64,000 nucleotides of DNA from Theobroma cacao (GCF_000208745.1 NC_030858.1:34469801-34533800); one strand, 5' to 3'. Shown: positions 34,678 to 48,900, counted from the stretch's first letter. The notes: a model not told the origin generated them from the letters alone. A program made the numbers and translations.

Positions 34678-37600
34678 TGTTTACAGCGAGAGAGAGAGGG
34701 GTTGGGCGAGAGAAATGAAGTGAGTGAGAGAAAGCCGGAGAACTGTGTTTGATATTTGAAGGGCTGATGGGTCGGGTTTGGACTTGGGAATTGGGTTGAT
34801 AGGGGGCCCAGATTATAGGTTGGATCTTGATTCGCTGCCTCCTCTGGAAATGGGGGCCCTCTTAAAAGCAGCGCTTGGGGATCAAATAAACAGGCCAAAG
34901 TCTGTATTTCTTTTTTAAGAAATAGTTTTTTGACAGAAATTAAAAAACCTTTTATTTTTTTAAGTAATTTCTTTTTTGACTCCCGGAAAATAATGAATAA
35001 AAAATGAAAGAAAATCGAGCAAGGATGAGATTAATGCTGGATTTATGTCCCAAATTCTCACGATTGGCTGCCAGCGTGAAGCTGAGTTGTATAGACAACC
35101 CTATTTTAAGGATTATGATTAGGAATATATGGTTTTTTATAGTTAGGTCCTCAGTCAATATTCAATATCTAAACTTGGAATTAAAAACTTGTACTAATTA
35201 ATTAGTTCATTATAATAAAATTATTTTTTCAACTACAAAAGATAGAAAATAGGAATATGAAAAAAGAAGAAGTTAAAATCAAATTTCCGTATCATGTTCT
35301 AAATTGTTAGTTTCAATTGAATAAATGTTTTCTTTCCCTTTTGCTTCCACAAATTGAATAGATTAATAATTGTGTAATTGGGTGTAAGGCTAATAAAAAT
35401 ATTAACAAAACTATATATATATACACCATATAACATCAATCACAAATTTCATAAATTTCAAGTTAATAATTGCGTAATTGGGTTATGGTTTTGCTACAGA
35501 AATTAAGTGAGAGGTAAGGTCACCGTCGTGCAAATTATATCTTTCACCTTCCTTTTCCTTTTCAATCGTATGGAACCTTTACTACCTTCAACTAATCCTC
35601 TGTCCCCCCACTGTACTTATCCCCTTCTGCCTTACTCACCAATATTATGAGGTGAATTACAACCATTCATTAATTTCACTGGGATTACAAACTGAGATAT
35701 TGTGTAAGTAACAAATAACTTCTTTTAGAATGTCAATAACTAAACTCACCTACCTAATTAATCGTCTAATCCCCATTCCCTCAATCCAAAAAAAAAAAAT
35801 TATGCATTTTCTTCTTCATGTTAATTACTATTAAAAGATATAAAAATAGTGTAATTATCATCTATTAATGGAAGTTTCTTAATTAAACAATTTTTTCGCA
35901 AACTTGCTTGTCCATAAATAATAGTATATAAATGTTAGCATCAATGCTCCGACAAAGACAGTGTTCTAGAAAGCTATTTCTTAATTATCTTCTTATTCAC
36001 CGCTACCACCAGCACCACTAATAGCGAGTTGTTGACTCAGATATAGATAATATGTACTGATAAGCATCCTCTTCACCATTATTACTAATTAACTTGTTCA
36101 CCTTTTTAATCCTTTTTTTAATGTTTTTTCTGATTTGGAAGCGATAGACACCCTATTCAAACCACCACCAGCGCTCCTTGATTACGGTCACCTGCAGACC
36201 TAGCTTGTTTCACATCAAAGCGGGGTAGGCTGTATGATTAGTACAAATATACCAGGACAAAGAGCTCAGTTGTGGATTGAAAAGCTTGAATAGTCCATGT
36301 CGAATTAATGCTTTGATTGATCTGCTCGGCTTATCTTACCCTCGGGAATATTTTTCCAGCATTTATAGCAGAGGTTTCCCTATTATTTTCATTCATGTTT
36401 GTATATGAAAATGACCCATGATAAGTAATCGGATTTAACGTATGGATAACCGATCAGATATCTGTAATAGACGAGTAATTAACGTGTCGAATATCAACAC
36501 TACTTGTAAAACCAAGAAGAAGAAAGATAGCACATTTGTCATTGTATCAAAAGGGCCTTTCCATCTTGCTGTCATGCAACATGGAATTTAAAATTTATGC
36601 TTTCTGGTTGTTAGTCATCTTAACAACGAAATGTGTGCTCCTCAGCGCATTACTGTTAGCTATGGTTTTTGTTCTTTTTTTTCTTTTTCCTTTTTTGAAG
36701 TAATGGGTCAACTGATATATGATGGTATCTGAGTTACTAACAATTCAGGTGTGCTGCCATGATTACAACCAAGAGAAATTGAGTGAAGGAGGGCTCCTAC
36801 CCTTTATGTAGACGCAGGGTTTCAATCTTTGGGTCCTCTATAGCTCGAGCTCAGACTTAATTATTATGAATGTAGGGTTTATGGTGACGCATAAGGATAA
36901 AAGGGTAACGATCATCAAAGAAGTTTACTTTTCAAACTCCACCTATATATTAATTTGATCACACTGACTGAATTCTGATGATCCATTGGTTTCTGTCAAA
37001 CATGGGAGAAAGAGAGATAATAGAAAACTTACACCACACCATGTTTAGTAGGAAGGAAGGAAAAGATGGAAAGAATTTAAGTAGGTAATTTTTACTTCCT
37101 TTCCTCTTTTCCTCCTACACAGTGTTTAGCTCATGTATTCCACTACACTTCCTGCAAGTGCATGTTCTCTAGAAGATTATCAAGATTGAAGTACATGCTA
37201 AAGCTTTAACCAGTGACTGCAATTCATATATATGTTGTTGATTTGGGATACCTAGCTTGACGGTTTATTTAAGGAAGTATTGAAACACATAATCAAAGCC
37301 TATAATAAGCTGATATATACTACTATATGAGGAGGTGAATGTTATCCAATCTGAAGCAAGCAGCCTTAATTATTGGATTAATGATGCAGGAAGTTGGCTT
37401 TCTCAGCCTGACTTAATTAATTTGATGATGTAGTTATCGTTGTAATTGCTTGTCATGCAAGTGTGTTCCTACCCCAAAAATGAAACCAGCTTAATGAAGG
37501 AACGGTTCAGGTGGGAACCTAAAAGTTGGGGCAGTAAGTTCTTTTACTGGTAATCTCTTCTAGGCCAAACATTGAACTTGGATCTTAGTCTATTTGATGC

Positions 37601-40600
37601 CCCATCGACAGCGTGATTGATCCAAATTAAGTCATCTGTTTCCGAACATGAACTCTTGTTCCATCTCCTCATAAGAACTCAACTTTTCACTAGATTTTTC
37701 GGTTGATCCTCCATCAAAGAGACAGACTGATGATTTGTTCTTCATCTTCTTTATACCTAAAACGCAATCATCACATGATTGTTGGAGGTACATGACCAAA
37801 AACCCAAAACATTTGGGAAACCACCTTTTAAAGAAATTGCCGCCCATTCAAACCCCATAAAAACCAATATATTCTTGGCTTGATCATCCGTCAAAGTTCC
37901 ATGATGATGGTTAAAACAACAAGACTTATCTACCAAACGAGTAAAAGCAAGAGAAACCCACACTTGAATTTACGTTTTAAATCTCCATCTAAAGCAACAT
38001 TCGCCTTTCTTTTTCTTTTCTTTTCTTTTTTTTTTTTAATTTGCTGTTGTTGTTGTTGTTGTGGTTGTGGTGTTATCATTATTAGAAGATAATCAAAGTC
38101 CTTTTCATTGTAAAGTATCATTGCCTTCAAATGTAATGCATTTGGTCGAGCACCAATTAATCCATGACAAATTTTCTTGTGTTCCCCTTTAACCTTTGCC
38201 CACTCACATGTCCTTCACTTAATGTTCATCAACTTTTTGTTTATTATAATAAAATATAGCACCTTGAAAAGTGCAAGAAAAGGAGAATTTTACTGTCAAA
38301 TGTAAAAAGTGGTTGATTTTGAAGTCATAGCACTAAAAAGAATCTAATGAGGCTGATTATAGCTAAGTTATTACAATTTTCATATAAAAAAATAATTAAA
38401 AGCACACACAGATGAATTTTTATATCACATGATCCAAAACATATTCTTAATTATTATTTAACACAAAATTAATTCTTTTTTTAGAGTATATAATGCATAG
38501 AGAAAAAAAAAAAGGTTATCAACATACTATATTCTAGGTTTCTACTGTTATATGTATAAACCACAGCTTTTAAAGGGCCTTTAAGGTTTAATGAATGGGT
38601 CAAGGACCATATGCCGATATGTATACCGAATATCATAAAAAAAAGGGGGCCTTTGGTCTTTGGTACCTCTTTATGTATCCAAAGACCCAAGGCCAAGTCC
38701 CAACTCAACTTATGTCCATTATTGCCATGGCCCTGGAATCAAAACTTCCTAAAATTTGCCATTAACTTCTTCTAACAACATATTAAGTTTCCGGTTTTTG
38801 TTTTTAATTGAAAGAAAAAGATTTCGATTTAACTTTTTAAGTAGAAGATTATATATCAATTAATGAATCAAATGTTCGAGTATAATCATTCATAAATTTT
38901 GAATTAAAAATATTTTTTCAAAATAATTTAAAAACATGACAAATTATTATTAAGACACTTAGTAAATTTTCATGTTTCTTTTGAATGAAAATTTTGATTT
39001 GTTATTTATTCAAAATAAAAAATAAAAAAAGAAGAAAATTTCTATTGGTGGACACGAGTATAACCCTTGACCTAAGTAGTCGGGGCAATTACCCTTATTA
39101 CGCATAAATTGGATAAGAACACCGAATAATCATCTACCATAAATTAATTTAATTAGCAAAACGGTTTGTTTTGACGTAAATTATTATGAATTTAAAACTT
39201 TAATTCATGATTTGTTTTGATATTATCTCGATAAAAGGAAAAGTAATTTTCAATACATGGACTCTAATTAAAAAGTTGGAACAACTTATGTTTTTTTCCA
39301 AATTATTACTCACACGCAAAAAAGAAAATGGACAAAACGGAAACTTCATGCAAACAGTACAATAACATGATATATGGGTTTGAAATGAAAAGGTGGTAGG
39401 TACTGGTAGATAACAATTCAACTTTACATAAAAAAGTAAAAGAAAAAATTATAAAACCTCTGCAGAAGCTTTGACTATATCCATTGTTCAAAGGACAAGG
39501 AGTGAAGGAGTTTTGATTGATTTTGCATATTTTTGACGTGCTTTGTCTCTTAGCCTCTTAGGGGGACAATCATGCCTCTTCTGAATCAAAGTGCAATCAC
39601 CGAACCAGACCCCATATTTGCTCTTACACTTCGGATTTCATGCACAATGTTGTCTTGTTTGTGTTTTTTTTTTTGGGTATAGTTGATTTGATGTGCAAAT
39701 GGGAATACATTGATGGTCACAAAATTTTTCAATTTTCAGTATTTGGATTTTTTCCTTTTTTTTTTCTTCTTAATCACCATTACAATGCTAAGCTAAGCTT
39801 AAACTATTATCATCAAATTTGAATTAAGACTAAAGAAAAGCAAGAAAGCTACTATTGGTAGTAAAAGTTGTTCATGTCACAATTTCTTTCCAATGGGAGG
39901 CTTTGTTTAATGTTTTCTGTTTTCTTTTAGAACAGTAATAATATGAGTTACAATCAGAATTTTTGGTAGTTATAACACGAAGTATTTTTATTTTTCCGCC
40001 ATTACAGAGGAAAAGAAACAGTAGAGCAGTAGTAGTCTAGTAGTAGAAGAAGGGAAACTTCTCGTGATTTGCATATCTAACTTTTCCTTTCCTTTCCCCC
40101 TCTCCCTCTCTTTCTCTCTCTCTTCATTCACTCAATGCACAATTTTCTCTTCTGTCCTTTCTCTTTCCCTCCTTTCTCCTAACCCTAATTATACCCCTTC
40201 TCTTTCCCTAGCTGCCCAAAATTTTCTTCCTTTCTCTCGTTTTCTTTTTTATTTGGTATCTTCAAAGCCAACTCTTTTTGAGGTTCTACGTATTTCCCAG
40301 TTTCATAGGTACCCTTTTGATCATGCTCTGTTTTTTTTTTTTAATTTATTAAAACTTTTCTGTTTGGGTTTTTTGAGTTGAACTGTTACCGTGCTTTACT
40401 TTTTGATTGAAATTCATCTGCCATGAAAATAATCTTTAATACTTTTAGATTTTTTTGCATCTGGGATTTTTGCTCTTGCTAGTTTTGAGGAGGTAAAAGT
40501 TATTTGATTCTGTAAAGTTATGCTTTTTGTTTTTTTTTTTTAGGTTCGAAAGCTTAAGTTTTTATGCTCCTTTTAGGTATGAAAAATTGTTGTTAGCACG

Positions 40601-41136
40601 TGGTGGTGGGTTGTGTTCATTAAGCCAAAAGCCTTGATGTGGGCGTGAGATTTTAGTTGGAACTCAAAGTTCAGAGTTTGTTCTCTTTTGGGCTATCAAT
40701 AGAATTTAATTGTTGATATAAAGTCAGTTGTTGTATGGCTTTTAATGTATTCTACAAAATTGTCGGTAGTCTTATGCGTCTTTAATTTCAAAGAAGAACA
40801 TGAACCTTGATAGAACTTATAACTTCATTTGTTTGATGAAGTTTAGTCATTTCCTTAATTGCTTTTAGTGCAAAAGGGAGTGAGTGTTGGATCATTCACG
40901 TCCTTTTTGAAATTGTGCAGGATTTTGAATGCTTTGTTTTGAAATTATAAACTGGGGTTTGACTGGCCATTCGAATTTGAGAACCAGTATGTTCCTAAAT
41001 TATCTGGAGGGATATGTGGGGTTGTCGTATTGCTCAGTTTTACTCTATCTTCGAAATACTTCTTCAGAAATGGGTTAGAGTAACTTTGCAAAGCCATATC
41101 TGTCTTGTGTAGTCTTTGAGTTGAATCGCAGAAAAG
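34678..41136. other. 6.5 kb divergent intergenic region between two AGC kinases
   Basis: It holds both promoters and the KIPK-like 5' UTR. A CT-rich stretch at 40080-40270 ending in TTCATAG/GTACCC (40308) looks like a non-coding first exon and donor, with a leader intron ending before 41137. A small foldback is at 37041-37140 (TGTTTAGTAGGAAGGAAGG against the inverse of TTTTCCTCCTACACAGTGTTTAG). Two overlapping minus-strand frames at 37632-37963 resemble no family. A TTTTC/TTG low-complexity tract is at 38007-38071. The rest is AT-rich. Confidence 0.55.
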
Positions 41137-44100
41137 ATGGATTTTGTACCTAGTACTTCTGAAATTGTTGAATCCACTGATGAATTAGATGCTGAATTGA
41201 AAATGAGTGAGCATGCTAAGAACCACTGTATGCCAAAATCAGGAAATAAGTATTCTATAGAGGATGATATTAATCGTCTTTTTGAAGCAATCGACATTAG
41301 GACATCTTCTAGGGTTTCTGGTTTCTCAAGCGAAATTGGTAGAGATGCTTTGCGAAAGAGTGCCATGAAAAGACCAGTTAGAGTGGGTTCTTCTCAAGCT
41401 TCAGGGATTGGGATTTCTGAACCTGTGAGTTTGAAGCAAGCACTTAGAAGGTTGTGCATCTCTCAGGCATCAGAGATGGCTGCTATGAAGAAGCGGCAAT
41501 CAAAGCCAGCGGGTTCTTCAGGGGTGTCAGAAGCAGGAACTATCAAAAGATTGTACAGGGCAGTAGTAGTTGAAGCAAATGGATCTGGTATTCCACTAAA
41601 TGAAGGTAAAGGGAATGTAGTGGAAATCTCCCTTGTTCCTGAAAATATTACGTCCAATTCTTCTGACAAGATGCCTGAATCTTTGCCTGTGCCAAACAAG
41701 GAGGTTTTCAACCAAAATTCCAATCTTTTAGATAATGCAACAACAGAAAAGGCAATAATCACCAGATTACCGTCCCCAGATCAGATTGTTCCTTTGGTCA
41801 CTGAGTCTGAAAGTGAAGTATCAAAGGCAGAACTCAAGAAACTAAATTCTATAGATTCTTCCTCTGTTAATCATGCTGCCGAGGAAGTGGAAATTGGTTC
41901 TTCCTCAATCCAGGTTTGCGTTGAAACTCCTGTGCCTGGTAAGGAGCCAAAGGGCAAGTTGCATGCTGAATCTTCTCTGTCTGTTTCTAGTGCTGCTGGC
42001 AGGGTGAAATCTGTTTGCGAAACTCCTCGTCTAATCAAGCCAGTGTTTAGGAACAAGAGCTTTATGAGAAAGAAAGCAAAGCACGAATCAACTCCTGCTG
42101 TCAGCAGTTCCAATTCCTGTAATGGTTGTGTCAGCAATGATCTTGGTCCTAGTACTAGTTATACAGATAGCCAAGCACAGAAACATGCTTCAGACAATGG
42201 AAGGAAAGAAAATATGAAAGTTTCTCCTGTTTCCAGCAGTACAAATCGCAGCATTGAAGTTAACTCAAGCATTGTGGGTACAAGTTCCAAATCAACTTTG
42301 AGTTCAAACTGTAATAACAAATCCAAAGCCATGTTGACCAAAGCTGATGACAGATCAAGATCAAGGGAAAAGGGTGAGTTTTCCCAGAGCTCGAAAAGTA
42401 GCATTGGGGAATATAGTAGTAGCACAACCACTAGTGAAGAAAGCAATGTTAGTGGATCTAGTCGGACTGGTAGCAGACCTCACATGTCAAAAGATTTGAG
42501 GTGGGAAGCTATTCGCACTGTTCAGAAGCAGCATGGAAGCTTGTTGAGTTTGAGGCACTTCAAGCTCCTCAAGAAGCTTGGTTGTGGGGACATTGGGACT
42601 GTTTATCTTGCTGAGCTAACTGGTACGAACTGCTTATTTGCTTTGAAGGTGATGGACAATGATTTTTTGTTGAGCCGCAAGAAGATGCCTAGGGCACAAA
42701 CAGAAAAGGAGATAATGCAAATGCTGGATCATCCTTTTCTTCCTACGCTATATGCCTATTTTGCAACAGAAAAACTTTCTTGCTTGGTTATGGAGTATTG
42801 TCCAGGTGGAGATTTGCATGTGTTGCGACAGAAGCAACCTGGCAGGAGTTTCTCAGAACAAGCAGCAAGGTGAAATCTATCTCTTAATGATGTTCAGATA
42901 TGCTTTTAGTTTTGGTGGACAATTTGTGGTGTTTATTGTTCCTTGTTTTTAATTTATCTATTTCTGATTCTGTACAACTAACAGGACATATGGGAAAGTA
43001 TTAATTACACATTTGTTACTTGAATTATGGTCAAATTCTCGATTTGGTACTTAAAGTTTAGAATTTCATAATTAGGTACTCAAACTTTGCTTCCGTCCAT
43101 CATTTTGCACACAAGACTAATACTGTTATTCAAATGGATGATGTGGCCAAAAGCAACCAATAAAAGGATGCTATGTGTCTCAAAATGCCACATCAACATG
43201 CCACATGTCATAATTATATTTGATGTTTTGAGCACATCACCATGAAACTAGTGGTTTTAAGTATCATGTGCAAACTGATGGATGGAAGCAAAGTTTTGTG
43301 AATTTCTAAATTTTAGATACCAAATTGAGATGTTGACTATAGTTCGGATATCAAATGTGTAATTAACCCTATGGGAAAATAGGTAAGAGAAAATACTGTT
43401 GTTGTTTTGTCTGAAATAGATCAATTCATCTTAGTTCTCATTCTTCTCGTCATTAGTTGTTTGTAATTTCAGCATAAATCTACCTTTCATGTTTAAGAAG
43501 TCACAACCTAAAAGGAGAAGGAAAAAATGCAAAAAATGATTGTCAGACTGCTTTGATATCTTAGGATGATTGTTAATTGGCAATTGCCATCATGAGAACT
43601 CATATACCTCAGGAAAGGAAAGAAATGTTCCACTCAAGTGAAAGCATTATACATTTAAAGTGATAGTAATTTATAGGGAGTACATCTTAATTATAATTCT
43701 CAACTTGAGATTCCTTTATATTGGTTTAATGTTTATGCAGAGCCATTTTCTTGTTTTCGATGTCCCTCAGAAGATCATGCAAGTTATGGAGCTTGAAGTC
43801 AAATTCATAACAATGGATATCTGAGGTTTTAAATATAATTAAATTGATCTCTGTGAGTATACTGGAATTAGATGTGAATGAACATTGTTATGGTCTTTTT
43901 AGGCCTTGCAATGGCCAAAATTAGGTTGGATGTGGTGGAAGATACAATATACTTTAATAGTTTTGATGCTGTGATCAGCACTGAGTTCAATAGAATTGTG
44001 TGCTTTGAGCAGGTGTTGAATTCCATTTGCTTTGTTCCTATGCCTTTGCTTTTTTTCTTTCTAATTGGACCTGATGCACAACTTCAATGCAAAGAGAGGA

Positions 44101-45076
44101 CCAATTTGTCTATGTTAAGCTGTATAAAATTGAAGAATTTCTGGATGCTTTATTCATCCACAGTTTCTTATCAGCCGATTTCTCCGATGTCCTTAATTCA
44201 TGCTTTCATATATGCAGGTTTTATGTTGCTGAAGTCCTTCTTGCATTGGAGTACCTACACATGCTTGGTGTTGTATATCGAGATCTAAAACCAGAAAATA
44301 TCTTGGTTAGAGAAGATGGTCACATCATGCTTACAGATTTTGACTTGTCACTCAGATGTGCCGTTAATCCAGTGCTTCTTAAATCGGCTTCACCTGTTGC
44401 TGAGCCTGTAGAGAAGATGTCAAGTCCTTGCTCTGAATCTAGCTGTATTGAGCCTTTCTGCCTCAATCCATCCTTTCAAGTCCCATGCTTCACTCCCAGG
44501 CTTTTATCGCTTGCTTCCAAGTCAAGGAAGATAAAGTCTGACCTAGCTACTCAGATTAGCCCCATGCCACAGCTTGTAGTGGAGCCAACTAGTGCCCGGT
44601 CAAACTCATTTGTTGGAACGCATGAATACCTTGCTCCAGAAATCATCAAGGGTGAGGGTCATGGGAATGCTGTTGATTGGTGGACTTTTGGAATCTTTCT
44701 GTTTGAGCTTTTGTATGGTAAAACGCCCTTCAAGGGCTCAGGAAATGATGAAACACTATCCAATGTGGTGTCACATAGCCTCAGGTTTCCTAGTAGCCCT
44801 ATAGTTAGTTTTCATGCAAGAGATCTGATCAGAGGGCTTTTAGTTAAGGAACCTGAGAATCGATTAGGATCAGTGAAAGGAGCTGCAGAGATCAAACAAC
44901 ATCCTTTTTTTGAAGGCTTAAATTGGGCTCTGATACGTTGTGCAACACCACCTGAGATGCCAAGGTTTTTTGAAACTGGTATCTGTGTGCCAACTGCAGC
45001 TTTGCAGAAAAAAGACAGCTCCAGGGGCGAAGAATTGCAAGGCACAGAAGACCATATGGAGTTTGATATGTTTTAG
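41137..45076 (+). CDS. AGCVIII Ser/Thr protein kinase, KIPK-like (KCBP-interacting protein kinase)
   Basis: KIPK-type kinases are AGC1 members that bind the kinesin KCBP and proline-rich receptor kinases and act in root and polar growth. Exons 41137-42869 and 44218-45076 join in phase and give 863 residues. The long N-terminal part holds blocks I associate with the KIPK subgroup: [52 protein letters not shown] and [12 protein letters not shown] Ser-rich stretch precedes the kinase domain. Motifs are [14 protein letters not shown] (~479), FALKVMD (Lys ~506), YRDLKPEN (D600), DFD (618-620) and GTHEYLAPE. About 80 residues with a Cys-rich part ([17 protein letters not shown]) separate DFD and APE. 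It ends HMEFDMF. The start is the first ATG after an acceptor-like TCGCAG. The intron (42870-44217) carries a Mutator-type MITE. Confidence 0.9.
42989..43378. mobile_element. Mutator-type MITE with 9 bp target duplication, inside kinase intron
   Basis: TATGGGAAA occurs at 42989-42997 and 43370-43378 and bounds a 372 bp element. Its ends are inverted repeats of about 95 bases: the left starts GTATTAATTACACATTTG and the right, read inward, GGGTTAATTACACATTTG. Inside the arms, TTGCTTCCGTCCATC on the left matches GATGGATGGAAGCAA on the right. A 9 bp duplication with long terminal inverted repeats is typical of Mutator-like elements. There is no coding capacity. Confidence 0.9.
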
Positions 45077-45948
45077 CTATAGCTTATCTGATGTGGGCAA
45101 AGGAAGATGTTTTGGTTCTCTTTTCAACAGTGAGGTTTCTGATCCTGTTGTAACTGATATATAATATATATAGCATATATAGTGTAAATGTAATTCAGAA
45201 AATTGGCGGCAAGTTATTATGATATAAATATACGGGTAGAGCTAGTTGAGTCTTGAGAAAGTGCAGCGGTATCTGGATTCTTGATTTTCATAGCATTCAA
45301 GCTTGAGCACCACTATATTGAAACTGAATGCTGTATGGAATACTTGCATATTCATAATTCATCGATTTAACAGGTTGTCTGTTGATTTACTTCAACCAAA
45401 GGTGTGAAAAGGTAATTCTCTTCATTTCTCCACAAGAAGGTATGACAGCCACATTGGCAATTGCATCAAACGGCATTTTTGTTTTCACTCTTTGTAAAAG
45501 TGATTTCCTTTTGGTAATGATAAACTGTTGAATAATTTATATGGTATTGAACTTCATGGAAAGAACAAATATTTCAACATTTTTATGGCACTTGCCCTGA
45601 TCTTTACTAGCTTCTGTAGTTCGATTCTCTTTCAAAAATTAAAACCAAGCAAGCTCAAGCTGCCTGTCCAACCAGCTTTAAGACACTGTCTTAATGGTCT
45701 AGAGCAAATTCTTTCACTGGGGAAAATACATTCGAACACCTCCATGAACGTATGAACCCAACCCATGGCTGGAAGGCCAAATCCATTAAACCAATATCCA
45801 TAATCTCTTTCTGTTTTTCATGTATCTATAATTCTATAACTTATTACTACTTTTCTTTTAGTTCGACACAGCCTCCAACTCTGTTAAAAGCCAATCCAGT
45901 TCCAACAAAAGGCCTATTGCTCCCAACTCCGCTACACTTGCAGAAGTT
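45077..45948. other. Intergenic between KIPK-like kinase and tyrosine phosphatase
   Basis: 3' UTR and downstream sequence of the kinase gene and the promoter of the phosphatase gene, both on the + strand. I see no further gene. A B-box-like GTTCGATTC at 45618 has no matching tRNA A-box. Confidence 0.6.
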
Positions 45949-48900
45949 ATGAGGCCATCTATGAGCAATACCACCACTAGACTATCATCATCCACAGTCC
46001 CTCTATATTTACAATTTTGCCACCACTCCCATTTGCTTTCTCCTAGAGCCTCATTTTTTATTCCGCTCTTTCCATCAACCAAATACCCATCTCTCCAAAA
46101 CCCAAAATCCCCTGCATATCCCCACCAAGACCCCAGTATTTCTCCTGCTTTTGGGTCGCTGGTAAAAGCATCAATGGCCTCTTCAGAACCACCCACGGGG
46201 GCTGCCACTGAGACCAAACCTTTCTCTGTTCTGTTTGTTTGCTTGGGCAACATCTGCAGGAGTCCAGCTGCTGAAGGTGTCTTTAGAGATATTGTCAAAA
46301 AGAAAGGCCTTGACTCCAAGTTTAACATTGACTCTGCTGGCACCATTAATTACCATGAGGTATATGCACTTTAGATATGCAAATAAAAATGGTATTTTGG
46401 AGTGACTTTTTTAGATTATGTATGGAAAAATATCTGCCTGATTTGGTCATGATTTTGGTAATAGGTCAGTATTAGTAAAGATTGAAGCTTTCTGGGATAG
46501 CAAGGAATTTAAATGATAATGATAAATATTGATCTTTTCTAGGATTCCAAGCAATGTGAATAATAAAAATTATAGGCCTTTTTTCTTTTTAACTTTCTAA
46601 TCTTTTGATTGTCAGCGGCCAATGGCTTTCACAGAGGGGAAAATGGGAATTTTTTTTAAAATTTAATTAATCACTTTGTTGTTTGTGAAGGGAAATTTGT
46701 CAGACCCAAGAATGAGGGCAGCCTCAAAAAGGCGTGGTATTGAGATAACATCTATTTCAAGGCCAATCCGGCCATCTGACTTTAGAGATTTTGATCTTAT
46801 TCTTGCGATGGACAAGCAAAATAGAGGTACTAGTCATGGGTTGCCAGTTAATTTAGCTTTCCGGAAGTCTTATTAATTAAATTGAACTCGTTGGTGCTCT
46901 GTCACTTTTGATTGTCCAGCTTTAGGTAAATGTACTGAATAGTATTAAATATTGCACATTATTAGTTTTCTTTGTTTCATGCAGAGGATATATTGGAGGC
47001 TTTCAATAGATGGAAATTTAGAGACACACTTCCCGCTGATGCACATAAAAAGGTTGGTAGAATATTTAGGGTGAAGATTTGTCAATTGTGTGGTTTTTGA
47101 CATTGAAGTTCATACTAATTATGCAGGTTCGACTGATGTGCTCTTATTGTAAGAAACATGATGAAACAGAAGTCCCAGATCCATACTATGGCGGACCGCA
47201 AGGTTTTGAGAAGGTAATGTATGAGGATTTTCATTTTTAAAGGTGGATTTCTAAACTGGACATAGGAATCAGTTAATAAGTTTTCCATTGCATAGTTTTG
47301 GAATCAGGGGAATGTTTCATGGACTTTGTTGAACCATGAGCTGTTTAGGTCAGAGGGCTTTGTTTTGGGCAGGGAGGGAGGGAGGAAGCATGTGGGTGTG
47401 GTGAGGTAGAAAAGGATGACAGGATAAGAAACAAGGGAGAACATGGGAAGTTCTGCACAAAACTTTCTTCTTATTCTTCTTCTGGAAGGAAGGGAGGGAG
47501 AGATAGAGAGAGCATGCAGATGTTTTGTGATTTTAAAAGAAGATGAGGAAGGAAGAATGGAAGATGTAAGGGAGGAAAGGGGAAGTTCTGTCTAAAAAAG
47601 TCTTCTCCCACTTCTTTTCTTTGTTTTATTTAATTTTGTTTGGCCTAGGTTTTGTTTGTTAATTCTACCTCCAGTATTGGGATGAATTTCCAAAAATTTT
47701 GGTTCTGGATTATTAAAGGAGAAACATTTTGTTCCCTCTTTTCCACCCACCCTTTTTATCTTCTCACTTGTCTTTCTTACTAAGCATGGCCTAAAATTTA
47801 CAGCCATATACAAATATTCGTTTGGGTAATGGAAAATAGGCCAAAATTTTCCAACTCGTGTTCTTACAACTATTGGACCTTTGTGTTTTATAACCCAAAA
47901 CCAACTTGGAAATTCAAATTCAATTAGCAAATGACAGTCAAACCCCAGGAGAGAGAAGCAGCATCTTATTGTGAGGTTGAAAGAAGCAAGGAGGAAGGTA
48001 TAATAAATGAGGAACATGTGCAATGTCAATGCAAAATGCACCTTAAAAACAACGGGGCAAAAATATCTTCTCACACTTCTTTTTCGTTAGGTGTGAGTTT
48101 TGTGTTTTAATTACATTTTGTAATATTGGGTTATAATTTCCCAAATTTTTATCTGGGGCTAAGACATAAAGCCTTGAAAGTTTTAGAAACTACTAGATCC
48201 ATTTAAAATTTTGGCCTAATTTTCATTACCCAAGGACTTTTTTATGGCTTAAAATTTAGGCTATGCTTGGTAGGAAAGAAAAGTGGAAAGATGCTAAGGA
48301 ATGATGGAAAAGGGGGAAAATGTTATGTTGGGTAGGGAAGCTTATAGGGGAAATTGACATTCTCTTTGGGCTCACAAAACCAATATTTCCAAATTGAGAA
48401 TATTAGGGGGAGAAACTGCGAGGAAGACCTGGTGCTGTAGTGGCAAGTTTTGAATATTGGTGGCGGTGGTAATAGTGATGGCATGGTATGGCAATGCTGA
48501 GGGTTGCAATGGTGGTGATTACAACTTTGTTCAATGCAAAGAGGAAAAGAGGTTAATGTGCCGGATCTATAAAAATTATGCCATCTCCTGGCATGCCCCA
48601 CATAGTAATCTATTTGATAAGCAGGCAAACCTAATTTGTTATACTAAAAATGTCAACCAAAATGAGCATGCTGAATGCTGCATATGGGTCATTGTGTTTG
48701 AAAGATGTAGTAGCATTTGGTGCTTCAGTCTGATAAAATACAGTTGATTCATGGTTTTATCTTTTGAAGTTAGAAAGCTTCCTGCCTTTGTTCCTTTTTC
48801 TTTCTTGACATCCTTGAACTCTTGTATACATCAGGATGTGCTTTATGGCTTTTACTGACTTTCTGCTGCAGTAAGTATTAGTCTTTGTGCTACAGCCACC

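Noticed and set aside
37632..37963. Two overlapping minus-strand frames (MGGNFFKRW..., MWVSLAFTRL...)
   Set aside because: No family resemblance, no supported splice structure; one frame starts from a non-ATG codon. Too weak to call a gene.
45612..45625. GTTCGATTC resembling a tRNA B-box
   Set aside because: No A-box, acceptor stem or anticodon arm at the correct distance.
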